Positions 35,150-43,758 of a DNA stretch of 64,000 nt are shown here, one piece after another. Origin of the DNA: Streptomyces sp. ISL-98 (GTDB lineage: Bacteria; Actinomycetota; Actinomycetes; Streptomycetales; Streptomycetaceae); contig NZ_JAGGPB010000042.1 in NCBI RefSeq assembly GCF_018614055.1, forward strand, positions 18,419 to 82,418. The letters are read 5' to 3'. A program made the translations under genes and the position numbers. The notes under the pieces were generated by a model. The model was not told the DNA's origin. It worked only from the letters and a program-made list of their open reading frames with translations, and did no database searches. The first letter of the stretch is position 1. Each line of letters opens with the position of its first letter.

Positions 35150-35852
35150 AGGTTTATGCCGGGGGGTGTACGGCGTGATCTGCTGGTGCCGCGTCCCGAG
35201 TAGCGCCTGAGTGAATGCCTTCCCGCGGTAGCAGGCGCCGTTGTCGGTGACGATCCGGTCGATGTGGGTGATGCCATGGGCCGCGAACCACGCGCGCGCA
35301 CGGCACATGAATGCCATCGCCGTTACGGCCTTCTCATCGGAAAGCGCTTCGGTGTAGGCGATTCGGGAGTAGCCGTCGATGGCCGAGTGGAGGTAGACGT
35401 AGCCGCCTCGCTCGGCCTTTTTCTTCCGTCGAGCGACCTGGCGCGCCTGTCCGCTGTCCTTGCCGTGGATCCGCCAGCCGCCGCCGTCGGGGACTCGGCC
35501 GACTTTTTTCACGTCGACGTGGACCATGTGACCGGGCCAGCGGGCGAGGATTTTCTGCGGTTCGTGGTTGGAGTCGCCGTTGGGGTCGATGAACCGTCTT
35601 TGGCTGAGACCGAGTGACGCGAGCTGCCGTGTCACTGTGCGTCGGCTGATCGAAGTCCCCTCGGCCTGAAGTTCGAACGCGATCCGAGCAGCCGACCACT
35701 TGTTGGTGCGACGCATCTGCTCGATTTGTGCGACCACATCTCCGCTGGTCGCGCGTGGCTGATGCTTCGGAGTCGAGGCCCGATCAAGTAGCCCGAGCTC
35801 GCCGTAGCGTCGCCACCGGTTGACCCACTTTGAGCTTGTTCCGCTTTGACGG
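35150..35852 (-). pseudogene. IS481 transposase, 5' piece
   Basis: The minus strand encodes the N-terminal helix-turn-helix (KWVNRWRRYGELGLLDRAS), the linker, and most of the integrase core: HVDVKKVGRVPDGGGWR supplies the first Asp, YLHSAIDGYSRIAYTEAL follows, and DRIVTDNGACYRGKAF supplies the second Asp. It ends in QQITPYTPRHKP, where the transposon interrupts it; the catalytic Glu lies in the 3' piece at 31582-31743. The very N-terminus is missing, cut by the IS3 remnant at ~35853. Confidence 0.82.
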
Positions 35853-35870
35853 ACACCATCGGTGTGTTGG

Positions 35871-36612
35871 TCAGGCTGCGAGTGCGGTCTCGTAATCTGC
35901 GGGACTGCGGTAGCCGAGGCTGCTGTGCAGACGGTGCAAGTTGTACCAGCCCTCGATGAAATCGAAGATCGCGGTACGGGCGGCGGCCCGGCTGGGCCAG
36001 GAGCTCGTGTCGAGCAACTCCCGTTTGATGGTGGCGAAGAACGACTCGGCGAGCGCGTTGTCCCAGCACTGTCCGGTGCGGCCGACCGACAGCCGGACTC
36101 CCAACTGATCGGCCAGAGTGGCGAATTGGTGGCTGGTGTACTGGCAGCCGCGATCCGAGTGGAAGATCACCGGACCGGTGGGGCGACGTTGCCTGCAGGC
36201 GGCCTCGAGGGCATCGGCGACCAGATCGGTTCGCAGATGGTCGGCCGTCGCCCAGCCGACCACGCGACGGGAGGCGATGTCGATGACGGTGGCCAGATAC
36301 AGCCAGCCCTCGTCCGTTGCGACGTAAGTGATGTCGCCGCACCAGCGGGAATCCAGCGAACTGGCGTCGGGCTGGAAGTCCCGGACGATGAGATCGGGCC
36401 GCAGGGCAGCCCGTGGATCGGGGACCGTCGTCAGGTGCCGCCGTCTGCGATGCCGGCCCTGCAGGCCGGCGGCCCGCATCAGCCGCGCGACACGGCGCCG
36501 CCCGCACCCGGCGCCTGCCCGCTTGAGCACGGCATGGATGCGTGGAGCACCGTAGGTTCCCCGCGATCTCGTATGGACGTTGGTGATCTGTTCCGCCAGT
36601 TCGGCGTCGCGG
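35871..36612 (-). pseudogene. IS3-family OrfB, 5'-truncated
   Basis: The minus strand begins abruptly at VRDAELAEQITNVH and continues TYGAPRIHAVLKRAG, then the rve core: RWCGDITYVATDEGWLYLA (first Asp), IFHSDRGCQYTS (second Asp), CWDNALAESFFATIKREL (Glu), ending LHSSLGYRSPADYETALAA. The catalytic triad and C-terminus are complete, but the first ~40 residues, OrfA and the left terminal repeat are gone. It belongs to the IS150/IS51-like IS3 branch and differs from the IS3 at 19150-20612. Confidence 0.85.
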
Positions 36613-36776
36613 ACCGGTACGGAGATCCGGACCGCGATCCGAAGGCGTTGCTGAAGCTGTTCGAGGACTGGGAGACCGAGACCATGCACGCCCACGGCTG
36701 GGCGCGCGCCCCGCAACCCGAAGCGCGGCCCAGCCCACCGGCGCACCTGAGCCTCGTACCGCGCGGACAAGGCTGA
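36613..36776 (+). pseudogene. C-terminal remnant of an unknown protein
   Basis: Just beyond the IS3 remnant the plus strand reads DPDRDPKALLKLFEDWETET and ends SPPAHLSLVPRGQG with a TGA stop. The same ending (SPPDHLSLVPRGQG) occurs at 40683-40728, and most base differences between the two are synonymous, so both descend from real genes. The 5' part is missing. The family is not recognised. Confidence 0.35.
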
Positions 36777-36821
36777 CGGGGGGAACGACGAAGCCTCCGG
36801 GACCAACCGGCCCTGGAGGCT
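36731..36821 (+). repeat. Direct repeat A: gene end plus terminator
   Basis: About 90 bases here match 40683-40773 at roughly 85%. The repeat contains the last codons of a protein (SPPxHLSLVPRGQG, stop 36774-36776) and a shared terminator hairpin (AGCCTCC 36792-36798 with GGAGGCT 36815-36821). Confidence 0.65.
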
Positions 36822-37013
36822 GACACGAGCTGGTTGACCGCGCGGTGCATCGGCTCGGGCATCGGGGTGTATTCCATGGCCGCCCGCTTTTTCGCCTCTT
36901 TGGCGATTCCGGTAGTGCGGCCTGCCCCCGCTGCGGCATCGTCGGCCCCAGCGCAGCGCGTCTCCGTTCCGAGGCCGCGCTGGGGAACGGGCGGAACGAA
37001 CAAAGGGGCGGCT

Positions 37014-37625
37014 ATGGGTACGGGTGAGCGGGAGACGTGGACGACGGAAGAGTTCGGCCCCTCTCACGAGGGAGCGGTCGGCGTGCTCCTGGACGACGGC
37101 ACCGTCCCGCCTCCGGTCTTCTTCGGGATGAACTCCGGTCCGGGCGGACAATCGGTGTCACAGTGGAGCGTCTACGACGGCCGTGACGCGTACGGACCCC
37201 GGGCGGCCGCACTGCGCGCCGTGTGTTCCTGCGGCTGGACCGGCCCCGAGCGCCAGCTGGACTGGGACGAGATCGGCGACCGGAAGCTGACCGAGGCGGC
37301 CGGAGACATGGCTGGCACTTGCACCCTGGACTGGGACGAGCACACTGCCGAGGTGGAGCAGTCGGCCATCCCCCTACCGGAGACGGTCACCTCTCTGCTG
37401 ACCCAGCTACAAGAAGAAATTGAGAAGTTGGCGAAGGACTCGCCGTTGGCGGCCTTGCGGGCGGCCCGCCGCCTGGAGGTGGCCGCCGTGGAAGTCGGGT
37501 ACTGGTCGGCCCACGACGCCCGGAAGGGCGCGACCCCCGAACAGGCCGCTACCGCCTTGGGGTTGAACGAAGACGCCGCACGGAAGCTGATGGCCCGCTT
37601 CGGCCGCTGGAGCCCATACCGGTAG
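37014..37625 (+). CDS. Hypothetical protein with a possible C-terminal helix-turn-helix
   Basis: ATG at 37014 follows AAAGGGGCGG and gives 203 residues. The N-terminal half has a Cys/Trp motif (AVCSCGWTGPERQLDWDEI) and an acidic beta-rich character. The C-terminal half is helical: LLTQLQEEIEKLAKDSPLAALRAARRLE, then a helix-turn-helix-like ATPEQAATALGLNEDAARKL. Similar proteins occur on actinobacterial plasmids and integrative elements, to my memory, without a known role. It stands alone between the repeat-bounded remnant and the next small gene. Confidence 0.6.
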   Translation: MGTGERETWTTEEFGPSHEGAVGVLLDDGTVPPPVFFGMNSGPGGQSVSQWSVYDGRDAYGPRAAALRAVCSCGWTGPERQLDWDEIGDRKLTEAAGDMAGTCTLDWDEHTAEVEQSAIPLPETVTSLLTQLQEEIEKLAKDSPLAALRAARRLEVAAVEVGYWSAHDARKGATPEQAATALGLNEDAARKLMARFGRWSPYR

Positions 37626-37864
37626 GCGCCCTCCGTTCCTACTCGGTCCGGACGCAGTGAAGAAGATCCTCGGAGGCGTCGCCGGTCGGTGTGGCGCAGC
37701 TGCGCAGCCGGGGATACGGCACAGGGCATGGCCAAGCCAGCACACGCAGCGATGCATATCCGCCGCAGCGGTCTTCGCGGCATGCCGCTCCCCCGGGATC
37801 AGGGTGCCGACGCAATCCCACGAGACCCGGTTCGCAGTGCTGCGAACCGGCATGCGCTGCTTCC

Positions 37865-38164
37865 ATGCCGAAGGAATCTCGCGAGGCCAAGCGGGTACGG
37901 AAGGCGGCGGCCAAAGCAGCCGCGAGGGCCCGTGCCGCTCGCATCCTGGCCGGTGAGATCCCCGACTACCTACAACAGTCGGTCCCGGCTGTTCGACAGC
38001 CTCAGCCGCCCAAGCACAAGGTGGTCCAGGCCCCGACCGAGCCGCCCGCCAGGGCGCTCATTCCCCCGAACAACACCCCGCTTCAACCGCGGGACCGGGA
38101 ACAGTACGCGGACAATGCGCCGCCGGTGTGGGTGAGAGGTTGCTCCTGTGCCAAAGATGACTAG
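37865..38164 (+). CDS. Small basic hypothetical protein
   Basis: ATG at 37865 opens a 99-residue frame: MPKESREAKRVRKAAAKAAA, a very basic Ala-rich helix, then ILAGEIPDYLQQSV and a Pro-rich, probably disordered tail. No clear ribosome-binding site precedes it and the open frame extends further upstream. The TAG stop lies inside a solitary IS5-type end, so the natural 3' end may have been replaced. It could be a spurious frame. Confidence 0.4.
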   Translation: MPKESREAKRVRKAAAKAAARARAARILAGEIPDYLQQSVPAVRQPQPPKHKVVQAPTEPPARALIPPNNTPLQPRDREQYADNAPPVWVRGCSCAKDD

Positions 38165-38197
38165 GCCGTTTCTTTCGGATCAGTCAGTGGACCAGGC
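38163..38197 (+). repeat. Solitary IS5-type terminal sequence
   Basis: TAGGCCGTTTCTTTCGGATC here matches the ends of the IS5 element at 38968-39870 (19 of 21 against the complement of its right end, 18 of 21 against its left end). The match to the left end continues in part to GTGGACCAG. No partner end is adjacent, so it is a relic of an excised or deleted related element. Confidence 0.6.
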
Positions 38198-38307
38198 CTG
38201 AGGTGAGAGGGGCGGGCTAGGGCCGGAATTAACGGGGGAACCTCTTAGCGGCTCCGGGCGTCTGATCATGAGAAAGCGGTCACGGGGCGTATACGGGGGT
38301 AGTGGGT

Positions 38308-38970
38308 ATGGCGATCACACTGGCCGAGGAGATCATGCTGCTGTCTCTGGACGATGAGTCCGGGTCGGCGAAGCAGCGGCAAGCCGCTGGGTGGGCGGTG
38401 TCGGGAGGGATCCTGCTCGAACTGGTCCTGGCCGGGCGAGTGTCGGTTGCAGGCAAGCACCTCGAACTGACAGACACGACGCCGACCGGGGACCAGTTGC
38501 TCGACAGCCGGACGGCACTGATCGAGACGTGGCTGCGCGGTCGCAAGAAGCGACGGGTGACGGAGTGGCTGACGAAGGACCAAGCCAAGGCCGTCGGTGC
38601 GGCTCTGGAGAGCTTGTGCAAGCGCGGAGTGGTCGTGGAGGAGCAGCACAAGGCACTCGGCGTGTTCCCGATACGCCGCTATCCCGAGGCCGATGGCGCC
38701 ATTGAGGTTGAGTTGCGGGAACGGCTCCGCGCCGTCGTACTGGGCGGCGCCGAGCCGGACACACGGACGGCGGGCCTGATCGCGCTGATCCACTCTGCCA
38801 AGCTGCACCGCCTGGCCTTTCCCGACAGCCCGCGCAAGCAGGTCGCCGTGCGGATGGCGGAGGTGGCCGCTGGGCAATGGGCGGCCGAGAGCGTCCGTGC
38901 TGCAATCCGCGACATGCAGGCGGCGATGGTCGCGGTCACCGTGGTCACGGCCGCCACGGCCGGGAGTTAG
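38308..38970 (+). CDS. GPP34 family phosphoprotein
   Basis: A 220-residue protein of the GPP34 (Golgi phosphoprotein 3-like) family common in Streptomyces: ITLAEEIMLLSLDDESGSAK at the start, GGILLELVLAGRVSV, the central LTKDQAKAVGAALESL, and ARTAGLIALIHSAKLH-like TRTAGLIALIHSAKLHRLAF toward the end. Eukaryotic members bind phosphatidylinositol-4-phosphate at membranes; the bacterial role is unknown. ATG at 38308 fits the family start; GTG at 38302 is possible. The stop codon TAG (38968-38970) is the first triplet of the IS5 element that follows. Confidence 0.85.
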   Translation: MAITLAEEIMLLSLDDESGSAKQRQAAGWAVSGGILLELVLAGRVSVAGKHLELTDTTPTGDQLLDSRTALIETWLRGRKKRRVTEWLTKDQAKAVGAALESLCKRGVVVEEQHKALGVFPIRRYPEADGAIEVELRERLRAVVLGGAEPDTRTAGLIALIHSAKLHRLAFPDSPRKQVAVRMAEVAAGQWAAESVRAAIRDMQAAMVAVTVVTAATAGS

Positions 38971-39870
38971 ACCATTCCTTTCGGATCATCGGGCGGACCA
39001 GATGAGGATGCCTGCGATGTGGAGTCCGGCGAGGTAGCTGGTCGCGGTCTTCTCGTAGCGGGTGGCGATGCCGCGCCATTGCTTCAAGCGGTTGATACAC
39101 CGCTCGACGGTGTTGCGCTGTTTGTATGCCTCGCGGTCGAAGGCGGGTGGTCTGCCGCCTCGGTTGCCTCGCCGTAGGCGGTGGGCCCGCTGGTTGGCCG
39201 GGACGGGGATGACCGCGCGGATACCGCGCTTGCGCAGGTGCTCGCGGATGGTGCGTGAGGAATAGGCCTTGTCGGCCAGGACCACATCGGGTCGGGTGCG
39301 GGGCCGCCCGCGCTGGCGGGGAACCCGCAGTCGGGTCATCACCTCCCCGAAGGCGGGCGCGTCACCGGCCTGTCCGGCGGTCAGAACGAAGGCCAGAGGC
39401 CGGCAACGGGCGTCGGCTGCGAGGTGGATCTTCGTACTCAGACCGCCGCGGGACCGGCCGATGGCATGGTCGTCCGGCTCGCCGGCCGGGGCCCCCTTTT
39501 GCGGGTTCCGGCCGCGTGCTGATGGGCGCGCACGATTGTGGAGTCCACCGAGACCGCCCAGTTCAGATCCTCATCGGCGTCGGCCTGTGCCATCAGCGCG
39601 GTGAAGACACGCTCCCACGTGCTGTCGACGGCCCACATCCGCAAGCGGTTGTAAACGCCTCTCCAGTTGCCGTACTTCTCCGGCAGGTGAACCCACTGCG
39701 ACCCGGTCTGGAATTTCCAGGCGATCGCATCGATCACCTCACGGTGGTCACGCCACCGGCCACCACGCCTCGGCGTCCGGTCTGGCAACAACGGCTCAAT
39801 CCGCGCCCACTGCGCATCAGTCAACGGCACACCCAGACCAACGATCAGATGATCCAAACGAAACGGCCTA
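38968..39870. mobile_element. IS5-family (IS427-type) insertion sequence
   Basis: Imperfect inverted repeats of 21 bp (38968-38988 and 39850-39870; 16 of 21 match) begin TAG at both ends, in line with IS5-group insertion at CTAG/TNA targets. It encodes one frameshifted transposase on the minus strand. The left end coincides with the GPP34 stop codon, the right end with the start of the inverted-repeat cassette at 39868. Confidence 0.75.
38986..39830 (-). CDS. IS5-family transposase in two frames (-1 shift)
   Basis: The first frame runs from GTG at 39830 (VPLTDAQWARIEPLLPDRTP) through GNWRGVYNRLRMWAVDSTWERV to LNWAVSVDSTIVRAHQHAAG, which holds the first catalytic Asp, and stops at 39438. The -1 frame continues GEPDDHAIGRSRGGLSTKIH, then LADKAYSSRTIREHLRKRG (second Asp) and YKQRNTVERCINRLKQWRGI with the catalytic Glu, ending at 38986. 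The shift falls at an A4G5 run (complement of 39492-39500). IS427-type IS5 elements are known to make their transposase by programmed frameshift, so this copy may be active. Confidence 0.8.
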
Positions 39871-40408
39871 GGGCCTGTCCGAGGGGTCAGGTCACGTGCC
39901 CACCGGCAGATCGTTCCGTTCAGCGAGGAGCGGGGCGACCTCAGCGCTGGCGCCTCCTGTGTCACGATCACTAAATGACATGAGATGACACGGACCAGCC
40001 CGGTCCTACGCGAGGACCGGACCGCTCCGAGCCCTGCCGACTTAGCCGCGCAGGAAGCCGTCTCCGTGGGTATTGATGTGTGCCTCAAGCGCGTTGAGGG
40101 CGTCCTGGGTGGCCTGTGGGGAGCCGCTGCCGCGGCGCTCGGCGTAGTAGGCCGCTCCCAGCTTCTTGAGGAGGTCATTGCCGGCCCGCTGTTGCTGCAC
40201 GTCGTCGACCTTCGCCTTTCCCTGGTTCAGCGCGCTCTGCGCCTGCTCCTTCGCGCGGTCGAGGAACCCTGCCATGTGCTGCCTCCCGTGAACGTGGGCG
40301 TCGTACCCCGACCGGCGGTCGGGACATCGCATACCTTCCCACCGCCGAGGCAGCCCTACGCGGCAGACATCCTCTCGTCGGTCACCCGACCCATCGGACA
40401 GGCCCTAG
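39868..40408. mobile_element. 541-bp cassette with 20-bp inverted repeats, carrying a small gene
   Basis: CTAGGGCCTGTCCGAGGGGT (39868-39887) is repeated in inverse orientation at 40389-40408 with one mismatch. CTAG stands at both extreme ends, the target favoured by IS5-type elements. No transposase lies inside, only a 77-residue gene (40042-40275). It looks like a non-autonomous, MITE-like unit that could be moved by an IS5-family enzyme elsewhere. Confidence 0.6.
40042..40275 (-). CDS. Small helical hypothetical protein inside the inverted-repeat cassette
   Basis: ATG at 40275 has GGGAGG upstream and gives 77 residues: MAGFLDRAKEQAQSALNQGK, then VDDVQQQRAGNDLLKKLGAAYYAE and ALNALEAHINTHGDGF. 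It is amphipathic and helical, and resembles a widespread uncharacterised actinobacterial family (from memory). No signal or membrane segment is visible. The well-placed binding site and normal codon use support a real gene. Confidence 0.7.
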   Translation of the reverse strand: MAGFLDRAKEQAQSALNQGKAKVDDVQQQRAGNDLLKKLGAAYYAERRGSGSPQATQDALNALEAHINTHGDGFLRG

Positions 40409-40682
40409 CAGGCCCTTCCATGATGTCCGCGCCCCACGTTGCCTCCCGTGGGAGCCGACGGCCTCGCCCGCCGCGTTTGGCTACCGCACCCGTGAGTCGG
40501 CTCAGGGACCCGGAGGGGCAGCGCATTCAGTCCCTCCGTAAGTTTCAGTCCCTCTGTAAAAAACCAGGTCAGCGGCTTGCACCCCAGTACTTCCGAGCCC
40601 GCTGTGCCCAACCCTGCGACAACCGACGAGCCGTACGCGGCCTAGCCCCATCTGAGCCGGGACTCACCGCGAGCGCGCAGGT

Positions 40683-40773
40683 CAGCCCACCGGATCACCT
40701 GAGCCTCGTGCCGCGCGGGCAGGGCTGAGGCAGGGACGACGAAGCCTCCGGGGCCAACAGACCTCGGAGGCTT
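40683..40773 (+). repeat. Direct repeat B: gene end plus terminator
   Basis: Second copy of the repeat at 36731-36821. It includes SPPDHLSLVPRGQG with stop 40726-40728 and the hairpin AAGCCTCCG (40742-40750) / CGGAGGCTT (40765-40773). Upstream of it no clear protein remains. Confidence 0.65.
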
Positions 40774-41016
40774 GTCCCGATGGCTGCCCTCCCTGAGCAA
40801 TACCGAGCCCAGATGGGGGCCTCCGGCCGGGCTCGGCGTGCAGGTGGACACTCGCCCGCCTAGCGTGTTGGCCGAACGGAAGAAACCACGCAGCCTGGCG
40901 TGCCACCGGTCCAGACGGGCTTCAGCCATGTGGGCGTCGGCACGGGCAGTGCCGGAGCGCGCCGCGGCTGCCCGGTGCGCGCCCTTCAGCATCACCACAC
41001 CCTCCGGGAGTTCGGC

Positions 41017-43050
41017 ATGGCCCGTATCACCATCAACGGCGTGACGGTGGACCCACTGGTCCAGTCCGAGGAGATGGCCACCGCATCGCTGGTGTCCGAG
41101 GACGCCTCCGCGTCCAACTATCTGCTCGTGCAGACCACACACCCACCCACAGCCGAGGAGAAGGAACAACTCTCGGCGCTCGGGGTAGTGGTCCACGAAT
41201 ACGTTCCGGACGACTCCTATCTGTGCGGCTACCGGCCGAGCGATCTGGACGCCGTACGCGCACTGCCCTTCGTGGCCTGGGCGGACGTGTACCTAAACGG
41301 CTTCAAGATCGGCCAGTCGCTCCGGTCGACCCGGCTGCGCACGGGCGTCGCCGAACTGGCCGAGCCCCTGGACGGTGCGGGTCCCCGACCCCGCACCGTC
41401 GAGATTGTCCTGCACGAGGACGTCGACATGAGCGCGGACGGACTGCGGGACCGGATCGCGGCGGCGGCCGGAGTCAGCCCCGGCGACGTACAGCCCGACC
41501 ACGACAAGGTCCGCATCACGATCCGTGAGGGGGACCTGCCCACCCTGGCCTCGCTCGACGAGGTGAAGGAGATCGAGGAGGTCCCCGAGCGGGTCCTGTA
41601 CAACACCCTCGCGGGCACCGTGATGAACGCCCACGTGTCCCTGAACGGCACGAAGTTCCGGGGCGAGGGCCAGATCGTGTGCGTCGCCGACACCGGCTTC
41701 GACAAGGGCTCGACCACCAATGTGCACCCCGCCTTCACCGGCCGGGTCAAGCGGCTGGTCGCCCTGGGCCGTACCAGCCCCCCGCGGACGGACGACCCCG
41801 ACGGGCACGGCACCCATGTGGCGGGCTCGGTCCTCGGCGACGGGACGTCGGCGTCGATGGGCGAGCCCGTCACCGGCACGGCTCCCGAGGCGAGACTGGT
41901 CCTGCAGTCCGTGATGGACGAGGACGGCTTTCTCACCGGCATCCCGCGCCACCTTCGCGACCTGTTCGAACCGCCCTTCCTGGACGACGGGGCGCGGATC
42001 CACACCAATTCGTGGGGCCCGGTCGACCCGGGGCTGCCCTACAACCCGGCCGCGAAAGAGGCCGATCAGATGGTCTGGGACAACCAGGACTTCGTCATCC
42101 TCTTCGCCGCGGGCAACGACGGCGCGGACCGGGACGGGGACGGACGCATCAACCTGAGGGCCGTCAGCGGCGAGACCGCGGCCAAGAACGTCATCACCGT
42201 GGGAGCCAGCGAGGGCAACCGGCCCGGGATCTCCAAGACGTACGGTCAGTTGAAGGGCGGAACGGTCCGGTGGCCAGTCCCGCCGATCCGCGATGACAGG
42301 ATGGCGGACAACCCCGCCGGGATGGCGGCCTTCAGCAGCCGCGGCCCGTCCCAGGAGGGACGCTTCAAGCCCGATGTCGTCGCCCCCGGTACGGCGATCC
42401 TGTCCACCCGCTCGCGGCTGGCACCGGACCTCCAGAACTTCGGTGTCTCCACGGACCCCGCGTTCATGTTCGTAAGCGGTACCAGCATGGCCACCCCGCT
42501 GGTGGCCGGCTGTGTGGCGGTGCTGCGCGAGACGCTCGTGAAGAACGGCACCCCGAAGCCCAGCGCCGCGCTCATCAAGGCCATGCTGATCAACGGCGCC
42601 GACGAACTGCCCGGCCAGTACGTCCCCAGCGAGGCGGGCCCCTCGCCGAACAACAACTCCGGCTTCGGCCTCGTCAACCTCCAACGTGCCGTCGTCCTGC
42701 CGACCGACGCCGGCCGGGCGGGCTTCACCGACGCCAAGGAACTGGACCAGGGGGAGGAGCGCGCCTTCCTCATCACCGTTCCCGAGGGAGTGGCCCGCAC
42801 TCTGAAGGTGACCCTCGTCTGGACGGACCCCGCCGGGGCAGCCCTGCAGAACGACCTCGACCTGGTCGTCCGCGCGGGCGGTCAGGAACGCCACGGCAAC
42901 ATGGGCACGGGTCCCGGTTTCGACCGCGTCAACAACGTCGAGCAGGTCCACTGGCGAGACATCCCCGCCGGGGAGGCCGAGGTCGTCGTCAGCGCTCACC
43001 GGATCACCCGGTTCGCTCAGCCTTACGCCGTCGCCTGGCGCATTCTCTGA
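41017..43050 (+). CDS. S8 family (subtilisin-like) serine protease without signal peptide
   Basis: ATG at 41017 follows GGGAG and gives 677 residues. Residues 1-210 form two propeptide-like alpha/beta segments (SNYLLVQTTHPPTAEEKEQL and RTVEIVLHEDVDMSADGL), like tandem I9 inhibitor folds. The catalytic domain (~215-590) has the full triad: VADTGFD with Asp225, GHGTHVAG with His264, and SGTSMATP with Ser490, plus oxyanion Asn367 in AAGNDG. Residues ~600-677 form a P-domain-like beta sandwich. There is no signal peptide or membrane segment, so it should act in the cytoplasm or be released by lysis. It lies 0.7 kb upstream of a trypsin-nuclease fusion on the same strand, ending in its own terminator. 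Confidence 0.88.
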   Translation: MARITINGVTVDPLVQSEEMATASLVSEDASASNYLLVQTTHPPTAEEKEQLSALGVVVHEYVPDDSYLCGYRPSDLDAVRALPFVAWADVYLNGFKIGQSLRSTRLRTGVAELAEPLDGAGPRPRTVEIVLHEDVDMSADGLRDRIAAAAGVSPGDVQPDHDKVRITIREGDLPTLASLDEVKEIEEVPERVLYNTLAGTVMNAHVSLNGTKFRGEGQIVCVADTGFDKGSTTNVHPAFTGRVKRLVALGRTSPPRTDDPDGHGTHVAGSVLGDGTSASMGEPVTGTAPEARLVLQSVMDEDGFLTGIPRHLRDLFEPPFLDDGARIHTNSWGPVDPGLPYNPAAKEADQMVWDNQDFVILFAAGNDGADRDGDGRINLRAVSGETAAKNVITVGASEGNRPGISKTYGQLKGGTVRWPVPPIRDDRMADNPAGMAAFSSRGPSQEGRFKPDVVAPGTAILSTRSRLAPDLQNFGVSTDPAFMFVSGTSMATPLVAGCVAVLRETLVKNGTPKPSAALIKAMLINGADELPGQYVPSEAGPSPNNNSGFGLVNLQRAVVLPTDAGRAGFTDAKELDQGEERAFLITVPEGVARTLKVTLVWTDPAGAALQNDLDLVVRAGGQERHGNMGTGPGFDRVNNVEQVHWRDIPAGEAEVVVSAHRITRFAQPYAVAWRIL

Positions 43051-43066
43051 CGCATATACGGGCAAT

Positions 43067-43094
43067 GTCCCGGCCCGTTCGGTCGGGCCGGGAC
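43067..43094 (+). terminator. Terminator of the subtilase gene
   Basis: An 11-bp perfect stem GTCCCGGCCCG / CGGGCCGGGAC closes the loop TTCGGT, 17 bases after the subtilase stop. It has no T run, as is common in Streptomyces. Confidence 0.7.
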
Positions 43095-43758
43095 GGCGGT
43101 CATGGGTCGGGCGGCATCCGACCTCCAGGACGAGGCGTCGGCTCCCGACGCACACGGCGAGGGTGATCCGCTGCCGGATGTCCGCCAGGCGGGCACCAAC
43201 TGCAGCGGACTCCACCCGTCACGCTCTCGCCCCGTCACCGACACGTCGGCGAGTAGGACTTGTCCGGTCGATCATGCGGTTGGCGCGAGTGCTTGGCTGC
43301 TACGCCTCGGGAACGATGGCCAGCTGAAGCCGGTTGATGTCGCCGTAGTGCTCTGTTTGGATCTCGATCGGTTCGTCCTGGTGTTCCGGCGCTGTGGCTC
43401 CCTTTGAGGCGGAGGTTCGGCGGTGTGCTGTTCGGAGCCTGTCGACACGCCGTGGTCCATCCGTGCCCGCACCCTTTTCTCGCACGGTCTGGCCGGAGTC
43501 GTGGGGCAGGCGCGGCCGGGGACAGCAGTGTTTACGGTCTGTCACTGCCTTACACTCCGTGATGTACGGAAAGTCATCTTCTGATCCATTGGGTGCTTAT
43601 GGGGTGACTGTGGCTTTTTGCCGCAGTGGCCGGGCACCCCCGCTCCCCGTGGTCCGAAGGACCTTGCGAGCGTTTCGCACGCCCACCCGGCCCGGGAGGG
43701 CCCAGCGGCGCCACCCCAGGTCGGCACGTGCCCGTACACCTTCGTGAAGGGATCATCC
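43095..43758. other. Intergenic region between the subtilase and the trypsin-nuclease genes
   Basis: No convincing gene on the plus strand. On the minus strand a frame at 43300-43545 ends with a protein-like stretch (EPIEIQTEHYGDINRLQLAI), which could be the end of a small gene; its start is unclear. The promoter of the nuclease gene must lie in the right part. Confidence 0.35.
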
